Source: Billgrantia bachuensis
GTDB taxonomy: Bacteria; Pseudomonadota; Gammaproteobacteria; Pseudomonadales; Halomonadaceae
DNA length: 64,000 bases
Reading direction: 5' to 3'
Assembly (NCBI RefSeq): GCF_011742165.1
Contig: NZ_JAAQTO010000028.1
Coordinates: forward strand, 162,268-226,267
Shown here: one piece after another, positions 54,281 through 62,488 of the stretch
How positions within the stretch are numbered: the first letter of the stretch is position 1
Layout: every line of letters starts with the position of its first letter
The notes under the pieces: generated by a model
Database searches by the model: none
What the model was told of the DNA's origin: nothing
Seen by the model: the letters and a program-made list of their open reading frames with translations, nothing else
Position numbers and translations under genes: made by a program

Positions 54281-55696
54281 ATGGAGCTTGATCCGGTATT
54301 GCTGTCGCGATTGCAATTCGCTTTCGTCGTCTCCTTCCATGCCATCTTTCCGGTCTTTACTATCGGCCTGGCATCCTATATCGCCGTGTTGCATGGTCTT
54401 TACTACAAGACCCAGAACCCGGCATGGGATCGCCTGGCGCTGCTGTGGACCAAGGTCTTTGCCGTCGCCTTCGGCATGGGGGTGGTATCGGGCATCGTGA
54501 TGTCCTTCCAGTTCGGCACCAACTGGAGCAATTTCTCCCAGGCGAGCGCCAATTTCATCGGGCCGCTGCTGAGCTACGAGGTGGTCACTGCCTTCTTCCT
54601 CGAGGCCGCCTTCCTCGGCATATTGCTGTTCGGCCGCGGCCGAGTGCCTCAGGGCGTGCATCTGTTTGCCGCCATCATGGTCGCCCTGGGTACCTTCATC
54701 TCCACCTTCTGGATCCTGGCCGCCAATAGCTGGATGCATACACCGGCGGGGGTCGAGCTGGTTCAGGGCACCTTCCGGGTCACGTCGTGGACCGAGGCCA
54801 TCTTCAATCCTTCGTTCCCGTTCCGCCTGGCGCACATGGCGGTGGCCTCGTTCATTACCGGCGGTTTCGTGGTGGCCGGGGTGAGTGCCTGGTACCTGCT
54901 GATCGGCCGCGACGTCGAGGCCAACCGCAAGGCGCTTTCGATGTGCCTGTGGATGCTGCTGGTACTGACGCCGACCCAGGCGCTGGTGGGCGACTTTCAT
55001 GGCCTCAATACCTTCGAGCATCAGCCGGTCAAGCTCTCCGCCATGGAGGGCAACTGGGAGACCCGGCGCGGTGCGCCGTTCCTGCTCTTCGCCTTGCCGG
55101 ATCAGGAGGCGCAGGAGAACCGCTTCGAAATCGGCATTCCGTATGCGGCGAGCCTGATCCTGACCCATGAGCTCGACGGCGAGATACCAGGCATTATCGA
55201 GGTGCCGCCGGAAGAGCAGCCCCCGGTGGCCATCGTGTTCTGGTCGTTTCGCGTGATGGTTGGCCTGGGCCTGCTGATGATTGCGGTTTCGCTGCTGGGG
55301 CTGTACCTGCGTCGCGGCGGGCGGGTCTACCGTTCGCGCCCCTACCTGCAGACGCTGCGACTAATGTCCGTCACGCCTTTCGCCGCCGTGCTCGCCGGCT
55401 GGATCACCACCGAGTCGGGGCGGGCGCCGTGGCTGGTCTACGGCATGATGACGCACGCCGAGGGTGTCACGCCGTCGCTGACCGGCGGCATGGCCCTATT
55501 TACCCTGCTCGGCTACATGGCGGTCTATGCGGTGGTCTTCTATGCCGGTACCTACTACCTGACGCGGGTCATCCGCTACGGCATGCAGGAGGAGAAGAGC
55601 GAGGAGGAGATGATCGAGGACTTCGAGACACCCAAGCGGCCCTGGTCGGCGACCCATACCCCGTTCGACGACGAGCCATCCAAGGAGGGAGTCTGA
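54281..55696 (+). CDS. cydA: Cytochrome bd-type ubiquinol oxidase subunit I (CioA type)
   Basis: A 471-residue haem-bearing membrane subunit of a bd-type quinol oxidase. Visible haem ligands: His 20 in VVSFHAIFPVF, His 185 in FRLAHMAV and Met 326 in FRVMVGLG; the proton-path glutamates are Glu 100 and 108 in LSYEVVTAFFLEAAF. The short Q-loop after LNTFEHQPVKLSAMEGNWETRRG is of the cyanide-insensitive (CIO) class rather than the long E. coli type. It reduces O2 to water with ubiquinol. It overlaps nothing; cydB starts two bases after its stop. AAGAGGT precedes the ATG. Confidence 0.95.
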   Translation: MELDPVLLSRLQFAFVVSFHAIFPVFTIGLASYIAVLHGLYYKTQNPAWDRLALLWTKVFAVAFGMGVVSGIVMSFQFGTNWSNFSQASANFIGPLLSYEVVTAFFLEAAFLGILLFGRGRVPQGVHLFAAIMVALGTFISTFWILAANSWMHTPAGVELVQGTFRVTSWTEAIFNPSFPFRLAHMAVASFITGGFVVAGVSAWYLLIGRDVEANRKALSMCLWMLLVLTPTQALVGDFHGLNTFEHQPVKLSAMEGNWETRRGAPFLLFALPDQEAQENRFEIGIPYAASLILTHELDGEIPGIIEVPPEEQPPVAIVFWSFRVMVGLGLLMIAVSLLGLYLRRGGRVYRSRPYLQTLRLMSVTPFAAVLAGWITTESGRAPWLVYGMMTHAEGVTPSLTGGMALFTLLGYMAVYAVVFYAGTYYLTRVIRYGMQEEKSEEEMIEDFETPKRPWSATHTPFDDEPSKEGV

Positions 55697-55698
55697 TC

Positions 55699-56709
55699 AT
55701 GGAGATGTTCGACCTGTCGCTGATATGGGCGCTCATCATCGGCTTCGCCATCATGATGTACGTACTGATGGATGGCTTCGATCTGGGGCTTGGCATCCTC
55801 TTTCCGTTTGCCCCCGACGAAGACGCCCGCGACGTCATGATGAATTCCGTCGCCCCGGTGTGGGATGGCAACGAAACCTGGCTGGTACTCGGTGGGGCCG
55901 GGCTGCTGGCGGCCTTCCCGCTGGTTTATTCGGTCTTCCTGCCGGCGCTGTACATCGGCGTGTTCCTGATGCTGGCGGGGTTGGTATTTCGCGGCGTGGC
56001 CTTCGAGCTGCGCTTCAAGTCGCGCCGCGGCCTGCGCGGCCGGCGGCTATGGAACCTCGCTTTCAGCGGCGGCTCGGCCGTGGCGGCTTTCGCCCAGGGG
56101 GCCGTGGTGGGCACCTACATTCAGGGCTTCGCCACCGAGAACAGGGTCTACGTGGGGGGGCCGTTCGATTGGCTGACGCCGTTCACCCTGCTGACCGGGG
56201 TCGGCATCATGATCGGCTATGCGCTGCTCGGCACCACCTGGCTGATCCTCAAGTCGGAGGGGTATATCCAGCAGTGGGCCTTCCGCCTGACCACGCCGCT
56301 GCTGCTGGCCGTGTTGGTGATCTTCGGCATCATCAGTATCTGGACGCCGCTGGTGAATGAGATGGTCTGGGAGCGCTGGTTCGGTCACCTCCATGTGATC
56401 TGGATACTGCCGGCACTGACCCTGCTGTGCATGTTCACGGTGTACTGGGCGTCACATCGCGGTTACGAGGTGCTGCCGTTCATCGCCACGCTGGGTATCT
56501 TCCTGTTCACCTACCTGGGCCTGGTAGTCAGCAAATGGCCCTGGATCGTGCCGCCCAACTACACCATCTGGGATGCCGCTTCGGCACCCGAATCGCAGCT
56601 CTTCCTGATGATCGGCGTACTCTTCGTGCTGCCTTTCGTGCTGTTCTATACCTTCTGGTCCTATTGGGTGTTCCGCGGCAAGGTGCGTGTCGGCGAAGGC
56701 TATCATTGA
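55699..56709 (+). CDS. cydB: Cytochrome bd-type ubiquinol oxidase subunit II
   Basis: A 336-residue membrane subunit. The N-terminus MYVLMDGFDLGLGILFPF and PVWDGNETWLVLGGAGLLAAFP are CydB hallmarks. It partners CydA without binding the catalytic haems itself. I start at ATG 55699, after AAGGAGGGA, in place of a much longer open frame running back into cydA. cydD follows four bases after its stop, so no cydX-type small subunit gene lies between them. Confidence 0.95.
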   Translation: MEMFDLSLIWALIIGFAIMMYVLMDGFDLGLGILFPFAPDEDARDVMMNSVAPVWDGNETWLVLGGAGLLAAFPLVYSVFLPALYIGVFLMLAGLVFRGVAFELRFKSRRGLRGRRLWNLAFSGGSAVAAFAQGAVVGTYIQGFATENRVYVGGPFDWLTPFTLLTGVGIMIGYALLGTTWLILKSEGYIQQWAFRLTTPLLLAVLVIFGIISIWTPLVNEMVWERWFGHLHVIWILPALTLLCMFTVYWASHRGYEVLPFIATLGIFLFTYLGLVVSKWPWIVPPNYTIWDAASAPESQLFLMIGVLFVLPFVLFYTFWSYWVFRGKVRVGEGYH

Positions 56710-56713
56710 ACCC

Positions 56714-58378
56714 ATGACCCACGACGCCGGCAGGGAACCTTCGCCGAAAAGCTGGCTGGCGGCTCATGCCGCCGGCCAGCGTCGCTGGCTGGGTCTGGCG
56801 GCCACCGCCGGGGTCCTCGTCGGCTTGCTGACGGTCGTACAGATGGTTCTGCTGGCCCTGATCGTCAGCCGCCTGCTGGTCGATGGCGCCTCGCTGGCTA
56901 CGCTGAGCTGGGCCTTCCTCTCTCTGGTCGTCGTACTGGTCGCGAGGGCGCTGTGCCAGTGGGGGCAGGAGGTGGCCGGCCAAGAGGCGAGCCTGCGCAT
57001 TCGTCAGTCGGTGCGTGGCGAGTTGCTGGACCATCTAGCCGCGATGGGGCCGGTGAGAGCAGGGGCTCGTCACTCGGGCGGGCTGGCCAGTCAGTTGGTC
57101 GAGCAAGTCGAGGCGCTCGACGGCTACTTCGCACGCTTCCTGCCGCAACTACGCCTGAGCGTGGCCATCCCCTTGCTGATTCTCGTCGTCGTGGTATGGC
57201 TCGACTGGCTGGCCGCGCTGTTCCTGCTGCTGGCCGCTCCCTTGATCCCGCTGTTCATGGCGCTGGTGGGCATGGGCGCCGAACGCCTCAATCGCGAACA
57301 GTTTGCCGCCGTCAGCCGTCTTTCGGGGCATTTCCTCGACCGCGTGCGCGGCATCGCCACGCTGCAGCTCTTCCATCGCACCCGCGAAGCAGGCGTGGAG
57401 GTCCATGAGGCGGCGGATCGCTATCGGCGCCTGAGCATGCGCACGCTGCGGCTGGCCTTTCTCTCCTCGGCGATACTCGAGTTCTTCGCTTCGGTGGCGA
57501 TCGCCGTGGTCGCGATCTATGTGGGCTTCGGCCTGCTGGGATACATCGACTTCGGCCCCGCGGAGGAGCTGTCGCTGTTCAGCGGCCTGCTGGTGCTGCT
57601 GCTGGCGCCGGAGTTCTTCCAGCCGCTGCGAACCCTGGCGCAGCACTACCATGACCGTGCGGCTGCCCTGGGTGCCGCCGATGGCATGCTGGCGCTGCTT
57701 GGCGAGCCGGTACGTGAACCTGCCGATACTGAAGTGCGGGCGCTGCCGGCGGGTCGGTTGGTGGTGCTGGAGCGTGCAACGCTGGCCCACCCCGGGCGCG
57801 GTCGGGTGCTGGGGCCGCTCACTCTCGAGGTGGCCACCGGCGAAACGCTGGTCGTCACCGGCCCCTCCGGCGCCGGCAAGTCTGCGCTGCTGCATCTGCT
57901 GGCGGGCTTCGTGACACCCGATGAGGGTGAACGGCGCACGCAGGCAGGGCTGAAGTTCGCCTGGATGGATCAGCGCCCGGTGCTGATCCACGGCAGCCTG
58001 GCCGACAACCTGCGCCTGGCCGCCCCCGAGGCGAGCGAAGCCGATATGCAGCAGGCACTCGAGCGTGCCGGGCTGGCCGAACTGATGGCCACGCTACCGC
58101 AAGGGATCGATACCCGGCTGGGAGAGCGGGGCTCGGGGCTGTCGGGCGGTCAGGCACAGCGCCTTGCGTTGGCTCGCGTCTTCCTCTCGGATGCCAAGCT
58201 GGTACTGCTCGACGAGCCCACCGCGAGCCTCGACGAAACGAGCGAAGCGCGGGTCATCGAATCGCTGCGAAGCTTGGTCGAGGAGGGCAGGACGCTGGTC
58301 ATCGCCACCCATCATCCGGCGCTGATGGCAATGGCCAGCCGGCGGTTGGCGCTCGCCGAAGGTCGCTTACAGCCATGA
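56714..58378 (+). CDS. cydD: Thiol reductant ABC exporter subunit CydD
   Basis: A 554-residue half-transporter with an N-terminal six-helix membrane domain (about 20-310) and an ATPase domain: Walker A TGPSGAGKSALLHLL, signature LSGGQAQRLALARVFL, Walker B KLVLLDEPTASLD and the switch His in IATHH. With CydC it exports glutathione/cysteine, which is needed for assembly of bd oxidase. ATG 56714 has only a distant GAAGG; a GTG at 56687 inside cydB is an alternative start. Confidence 0.93.
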   Translation: MTHDAGREPSPKSWLAAHAAGQRRWLGLAATAGVLVGLLTVVQMVLLALIVSRLLVDGASLATLSWAFLSLVVVLVARALCQWGQEVAGQEASLRIRQSVRGELLDHLAAMGPVRAGARHSGGLASQLVEQVEALDGYFARFLPQLRLSVAIPLLILVVVVWLDWLAALFLLLAAPLIPLFMALVGMGAERLNREQFAAVSRLSGHFLDRVRGIATLQLFHRTREAGVEVHEAADRYRRLSMRTLRLAFLSSAILEFFASVAIAVVAIYVGFGLLGYIDFGPAEELSLFSGLLVLLLAPEFFQPLRTLAQHYHDRAAALGAADGMLALLGEPVREPADTEVRALPAGRLVVLERATLAHPGRGRVLGPLTLEVATGETLVVTGPSGAGKSALLHLLAGFVTPDEGERRTQAGLKFAWMDQRPVLIHGSLADNLRLAAPEASEADMQQALERAGLAELMATLPQGIDTRLGERGSGLSGGQAQRLALARVFLSDAKLVLLDEPTASLDETSEARVIESLRSLVEEGRTLVIATHHPALMAMASRRLALAEGRLQP

Positions 58379-58397
58379 GCAACCGGAATACGCGCCC

Positions 58398-60131
58398 ATG
58401 AGTGACGAATCGCTGCGTGTAACGCTTGCCCCCTGGCTGCGGCTGCTCGGGCGCCGCCCGCGGCGGCTCGCCATCGGTGCGCTGCTGCTGATGCTGACGG
58501 TATTCTCGGCGGTCGGCCTGCTGGCGCTGTCGGGCTGGTTCATTACCGCCAGTGCCCTGGCCGGGCTGGCCCTGGCTGCGGGGCTCGCTGCCAGCCTCGA
58601 CGTGTATGTGCCAGGAGGGGGGATTCGGTTCTTCGCCCTCAGCCGCACCGTGGCGCGCTACCTGGAGCGGCTCTACAACCACGACACCGTGCTGCGCCTG
58701 CTCGCCGACCTGCGTGGCCGTATGTTCGCCGCCATGGCCGGGCTCGATGACCGCAGCCTGGCCCGGCATCGCGCCAGCGACTGGCTCAATCGCCTGACCG
58801 CCGACATCGATACCCTCGATAGCCTCTACTTGCGCCTGCTGGCACCGCCCGCGGTGGCGTTGGCGGCGGTGCTGCTGGTCTCCGCCTTTCTGGCGCTGTG
58901 GGTCCCGGCGGTGGGGCTAGCATTAGCCATGCTGCTACTGCCTGCCTGGGTATGGCTGACCGCCGGGCAGGCGTGGCTGGGAATGGCGGCGAGCCGACGC
59001 CAGGTGGAGCATCTCCAGCGTTTGCGCAGCCAGGCGATCGATCATCTGGGAGGGCTTGCCGAGCTCGAGGCCTACGGCAGCCGGGCCTGGCATAGACGCG
59101 GATTCGGCAAGCTGGAGGAGGCGCTACGGCGCGACCAGCGCCGCACCGGCAGGTTGGCAGGCTTCGGCTTCGCCCTGGTGAACCTGGTGGTGGGGCTGGG
59201 CATGGTGATGGCGCTGTGGCTGGCGGCGATGGCCTGGCAGCGGGGCGCGATCACCGGTGCCGTGATGGTCATGATGCCGCTGGCAGTACTCGCCATTGGC
59301 GAAGCGCTGGGCTTGTTGCCTACGGCCTTCACTCAACTGGGGGCGACCCGAGGCGCGGCCGAGCGGCTCAATGCGGTGGAGCGGGCAAGTGAGGTGGTGT
59401 CCGATTCGGGCAGCGTCACTCTTCCCAGCGGCGCCTTGTCCGTCGGTCTTGAAGCCGTCGACTTGCATTATCCCGGTGCGCTCACGCCAGCGCTGCAGGG
59501 GCTCGATCTGACGCTGGCGCCCGGTGAGCGGCTGGCATTGACCGGTGCCTCCGGTGCCGGCAAGAGCAGCGTCGCGGCGCTGCTGACCCGCCGCCTGCCA
59601 CCCAGCCGAGGGGAGATAACCCTTGGCGGCGTGCCGATCGATCGAGTCGACGAGCAGTCGCTGCGCGAACGCGTGGCGATATTGGGGCAGCGCATCGACC
59701 TGTTCCAGGACAGCCTGGCAGCCAACCTGCGACTGGCAGCGCCGGGTGCCGGCGAATCCCGCTTGTGGCAGGCCCTGGAGTGGGTCGACCTGGCGGAGTG
59801 GGCCGGCAGCCTGCCGCACGGGCTTGCCACGCTGGTGGGTGAGGGCGGACGATCGCTCTCCGGTGGGCAGGCGCGGCGCCTGGCCCTGGTCAGACTGTGG
59901 CTGCGAGACCCCGGGTTGGTCATTCTCGATGAGCCCTTTGCCGGCCTGGACGCGGCAACCGTATCCCGGCTCTTGCCGCGGCTAGATGGTTGGCTCAAGG
60001 GGCGCAGCGTTCTCTACCTAGTGCATCAGCTCGACGGTGGGGCGTTCGATCCACCAGGCATCACCCGGGAATGGCGTCTCGAGCAGGGAGAACTGACCGT
60101 TTGCGCAAAATCCTTGTATCCATCAGGATAA
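58398..60131 (+). CDS. cydC: Thiol reductant ABC exporter subunit CydC
   Basis: A 577-residue ABC half-transporter, partner of CydD. The membrane domain includes RFFALSRTVARYLERLYNHDTVLRLLADLR, a CydC hallmark. The ATPase has Walker A TGASGAGKSSVAALL, signature LSGGQARRLALVRLWL and Walker B LVILDEPFAGLD. It follows cydD after 19 bp and completes a cydABDC operon. Confidence 0.94.
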   Translation: MSDESLRVTLAPWLRLLGRRPRRLAIGALLLMLTVFSAVGLLALSGWFITASALAGLALAAGLAASLDVYVPGGGIRFFALSRTVARYLERLYNHDTVLRLLADLRGRMFAAMAGLDDRSLARHRASDWLNRLTADIDTLDSLYLRLLAPPAVALAAVLLVSAFLALWVPAVGLALAMLLLPAWVWLTAGQAWLGMAASRRQVEHLQRLRSQAIDHLGGLAELEAYGSRAWHRRGFGKLEEALRRDQRRTGRLAGFGFALVNLVVGLGMVMALWLAAMAWQRGAITGAVMVMMPLAVLAIGEALGLLPTAFTQLGATRGAAERLNAVERASEVVSDSGSVTLPSGALSVGLEAVDLHYPGALTPALQGLDLTLAPGERLALTGASGAGKSSVAALLTRRLPPSRGEITLGGVPIDRVDEQSLRERVAILGQRIDLFQDSLAANLRLAAPGAGESRLWQALEWVDLAEWAGSLPHGLATLVGEGGRSLSGGQARRLALVRLWLRDPGLVILDEPFAGLDAATVSRLLPRLDGWLKGRSVLYLVHQLDGGAFDPPGITREWRLEQGELTVCAKSLYPSG

Positions 60132-60156
60132 GGAAATAAAGGTGATGAGGTGTAAC

Positions 60157-61152
60157 ATGCGCGACTTCCTGAAGCGACTGCCAAAGGCCGAACTCCACTT
60201 GCATATCGAGGGCTCGCTGGAGCCGGAGCTGATGTTTGCTCTGGCCAGACGCAACGGGGTCGAACTGCCCTTCGATTCCATCGAGGCGGCGCGTGCAGCC
60301 TATGATTTCCAGGACCTCCCTTCTTTCCTCGATCTCTATTATCAGGGCATGAGCGTTCTCAAGCGCGCCGAGGATTTCCACGACCTGGCCATGGACTACT
60401 TCCGGCGTGCACATGCCGAAGGGGTGGTGCACGTTGAGATGCACTTCGACCCTCAGGCGCACCTGGCCCGTGGCGTCGAGCTCGACGTCGTCATGGAGGG
60501 ATTGAGCCTGGCCCGGCGTGAGGCCGAGCGCGAGTTGGGCATGTCCACGGCGCTGATCATGGCCTTCCTGCGCGACCGACCCGCCGACGAGGCGATGAAG
60601 GTGCTGGAGAGCGCCGCCCCTTACTGGGAGATGCTCGATGCCGTGGGGCTCGACAGCGCCGAGCGTGGCCATCCGCCCTCCAAGTTCACCGAGGTCTACC
60701 AGCGCGCGAAAATGCTGGGCATTCCCCGGGTCGCTCATGCGGGGGAAGAGGGGCCGCCCGAATACATCCGCGAGGCACTCGACCTGCTCGATGTCTGCCG
60801 TGTCGACCACGGCGTGCGCTGCCTGGAGGATCAAGAACTGGTCGCGCGGCTGCGCGACGAAGGCGTGGTGCTCACCGTCTGCCCGCTATCCAACGTCCGC
60901 CTGAAGGTGGTGGAAAATATGCAGGAACACCCCTTGCCCCAACTGCTCGATGCGGGGCTCCGGCTGACGCTCAACTCGGATGACCCGGCCTACTTCGGCG
61001 GCGGCATGCTGGACAACTTCGTGGCCTGCCATGAGGCCTTCGGCTGGTCGCGCGAGACCTTCATCCAACTCGCCGGTACCGCCATCGAGTCCGCCTTCAT
61101 GAGCGACGTGCGTCGGCTCGAACTGCATCGGCAACTGGCCGAGAGCGCCTGA
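60157..61152 (+). CDS. Adenine deaminase (adenosine deaminase-like family)
   Basis: A 331-residue amidohydrolase. Zinc and catalytic residues appear in KAELHLHIEGSLEPE (HxH), VAHAGEEGPPEYI, CRVDHGVRCLED and LNSDDPAYFGG. The ending and the VGLDSAERGHPPSKF segment follow the type-2 adenine deaminases described from Pseudomonas rather than true adenosine deaminases, so deamination of adenine to hypoxanthine is the likelier reaction. I choose ATG 60157 because GAGG sits six bases upstream; ATG 60145 is an alternative. A nucleobase permease lies 1.3 kb away. Confidence 0.85.
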   Translation: MRDFLKRLPKAELHLHIEGSLEPELMFALARRNGVELPFDSIEAARAAYDFQDLPSFLDLYYQGMSVLKRAEDFHDLAMDYFRRAHAEGVVHVEMHFDPQAHLARGVELDVVMEGLSLARREAERELGMSTALIMAFLRDRPADEAMKVLESAAPYWEMLDAVGLDSAERGHPPSKFTEVYQRAKMLGIPRVAHAGEEGPPEYIREALDLLDVCRVDHGVRCLEDQELVARLRDEGVVLTVCPLSNVRLKVVENMQEHPLPQLLDAGLRLTLNSDDPAYFGGGMLDNFVACHEAFGWSRETFIQLAGTAIESAFMSDVRRLELHRQLAESA

Positions 61153-61158
61153 ACGACA

Positions 61159-61184
61159 GCGCCCCCGGCGGTTGCCGGGGGCGC
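61159..61184. terminator. Hairpin after the adenine deaminase gene
   Basis: Perfect 11-bp arms (GCGCCCCCGGC / GCCGGGGGCGC) enclose the tetraloop GGTT. No U-tract. It lies between two convergent genes. Confidence 0.6.
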
Positions 61185-61237
61185 ATCCCCCTTGCTCTCT
61201 GCCCCAGACCGGCGATTCAGGGCGTATCGCTACCGAG

Positions 61238-62239
61238 TCAGGGCAGCGCCGGCACCTCGAAGTCGGGCATTTCACCGGTAAGCGTGTGCAGGAAGGCGGT
61301 GATGTCGGCGACGGTGGCATCGTCGAGCTCACGGTTCAGCATTTCCCGGCCCATGATCGCCACGGCTTCTTCCAGTGTCTCGGTGGCACCGTTGTTCATG
61401 TACGGATAAGTCACGCCGACATTGCGCAGCGTGGGGGTACGGAACTTGTGCATGTCGGCTTCGTTACCGGTGACCTCGAAGCGCCCTACATCGGTGGAGC
61501 CGGGAACCTGGATGGCGTAGAAGTTACTGTCGGTGAAGGCCGGGCCGCTATGACAGGCGATGCAGCCGTTGTCTGCGAAGGCCACCATGCCATCCTTTTC
61601 CTGCTGGTTCAGCGCATTCATGTCGCCGCGCAGGTAACGGTCGAACGGTGAGTTCGGCGTGTTCAGCGTTCGCTCGAAGCTGGCGATGGCCATCGCCAGG
61701 TTATCCTTGTTGATCGGGTTCTCGTCCTCGGGGAAGGCAGCGGCGAATTTTTCCTGATAGAGAGGGAAGCCGTCGAGGCGCTCGATGGCCATGTCGAGCG
61801 CCATGGCCATCTCGATATCGGCCTGGATCGGGCCGAGCGCCTGGCCCTCCAGGTCGGGCTCGCGGCCATCCCAGAACTGTGCCCCGAGGAAGCCTGAGTT
61901 GAGCACGGTCGGCGTGTTGCGCTCGCCGATCTGGCCGTCGTGGCCGGTGGCACGAGGAATCCGGTCGCTCCAGCCCAGCGCCGGGTTATGGCAGGTGGCG
62001 CAGCTGATCACGCCACTTGAAGAGATCCGCGGCTCAAAGAACAGCATGTTGCCGAGCTCCACCTTTTCCTCAGTCAGGGAGTTTTCCGCCGGCAGCGGCG
62101 GCAGGTGGGGCAGTGGCTGGAAGCGTTCGCGGTAGTTGCCGAGGCCATCGTCGGCGGCCACGCCGGTTGCCGCCATTGCGGCGCTCAGCGATACCGCGGC
62201 GGCAAGACGAGCCGGCCGGGTGAGAGCGTGATGTGTCAT
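61238..62239 (-). CDS. Dihaem cytochrome c peroxidase
   Basis: A 333-residue periplasmic protein of the CcpA/MauG family. A signal peptide (about 1-30, RLAAAVSLSAAMAATGVAA) precedes two c-type haem sites, CATCH and CIACH. It reduces hydrogen peroxide to water with electrons from a small c-type cytochrome. The chosen ATG 62239 follows AAGGGGA; an upstream start seven codons earlier is in frame. Two FNR/ANR-like boxes lie 70-130 bp upstream, as expected for a peroxidase induced at low oxygen. Confidence 0.9.
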   Translation of the reverse strand: MTHHALTRPARLAAAVSLSAAMAATGVAADDGLGNYRERFQPLPHLPPLPAENSLTEEKVELGNMLFFEPRISSSGVISCATCHNPALGWSDRIPRATGHDGQIGERNTPTVLNSGFLGAQFWDGREPDLEGQALGPIQADIEMAMALDMAIERLDGFPLYQEKFAAAFPEDENPINKDNLAMAIASFERTLNTPNSPFDRYLRGDMNALNQQEKDGMVAFADNGCIACHSGPAFTDSNFYAIQVPGSTDVGRFEVTGNEADMHKFRTPTLRNVGVTYPYMNNGATETLEEAVAIMGREMLNRELDDATVADITAFLHTLTGEMPDFEVPALP

Positions 62240-62309
62240 GACGAATCCCCTTGGTTGCAAGCTAGAGACGGTTTTAGCCTGTTATGCAACATCAGGTTAC
62301 GGATGCGTC

Positions 62310-62323
62310 TTGAGCGGTATCAA
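62310..62323. promoter_or_regulatory. FNR/ANR-like box 1 upstream of cytochrome c peroxidase
   Basis: TTGAG-CGGT-ATCAA matches the consensus TTGAT-N4-ATCAA at nine of ten positions. Its centre is about 77 bp upstream of the peroxidase ATG. Confidence 0.65.
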
Positions 62324-62353
62324 CCAAGTGAAATGGTCGGAATGGAGTGCTTG

Positions 62354-62367
62354 TTGAGGTGGGTCAA
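62354..62367. promoter_or_regulatory. FNR/ANR-like box 2 upstream of cytochrome c peroxidase
   Basis: TTGAG-GTGG-GTCAA matches eight of ten positions. Its centre is 44 bp from that of box 1, about four helical turns. Confidence 0.45.
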
Positions 62368-62457
62368 ACTTTGATTCGTTCCGTCCCTTACGGGCGAACA
62401 AACGCTTGTCTAAAGGCTCCTGAGTGTGATTCTCGATTGCTGCGCAATAAGGTTGGT

Positions 62458-62485
62458 AACGGGGCCGGCTTGTACCGGCCCCGTT
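62458..62485 (-). terminator. Hairpin after the NCS2 permease gene
   Basis: Perfect 11-bp arms (AACGGGGCCGG / CCGGCCCCGTT) enclose a 6-nt loop, three bases past the permease stop. The U-tract is poor. Confidence 0.6.
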
Positions 62486-62488
62486 TGG

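Noticed and set aside
56687..56713. GTG start for cydD inside cydB
   Set aside because: The ATG at 56714 avoids the overlap and the family does not need the extra residues; it remains only an alternative.
56700..56720. A cydX-type small subunit gene after cydB
   Set aside because: Only four bases separate cydB from cydD.
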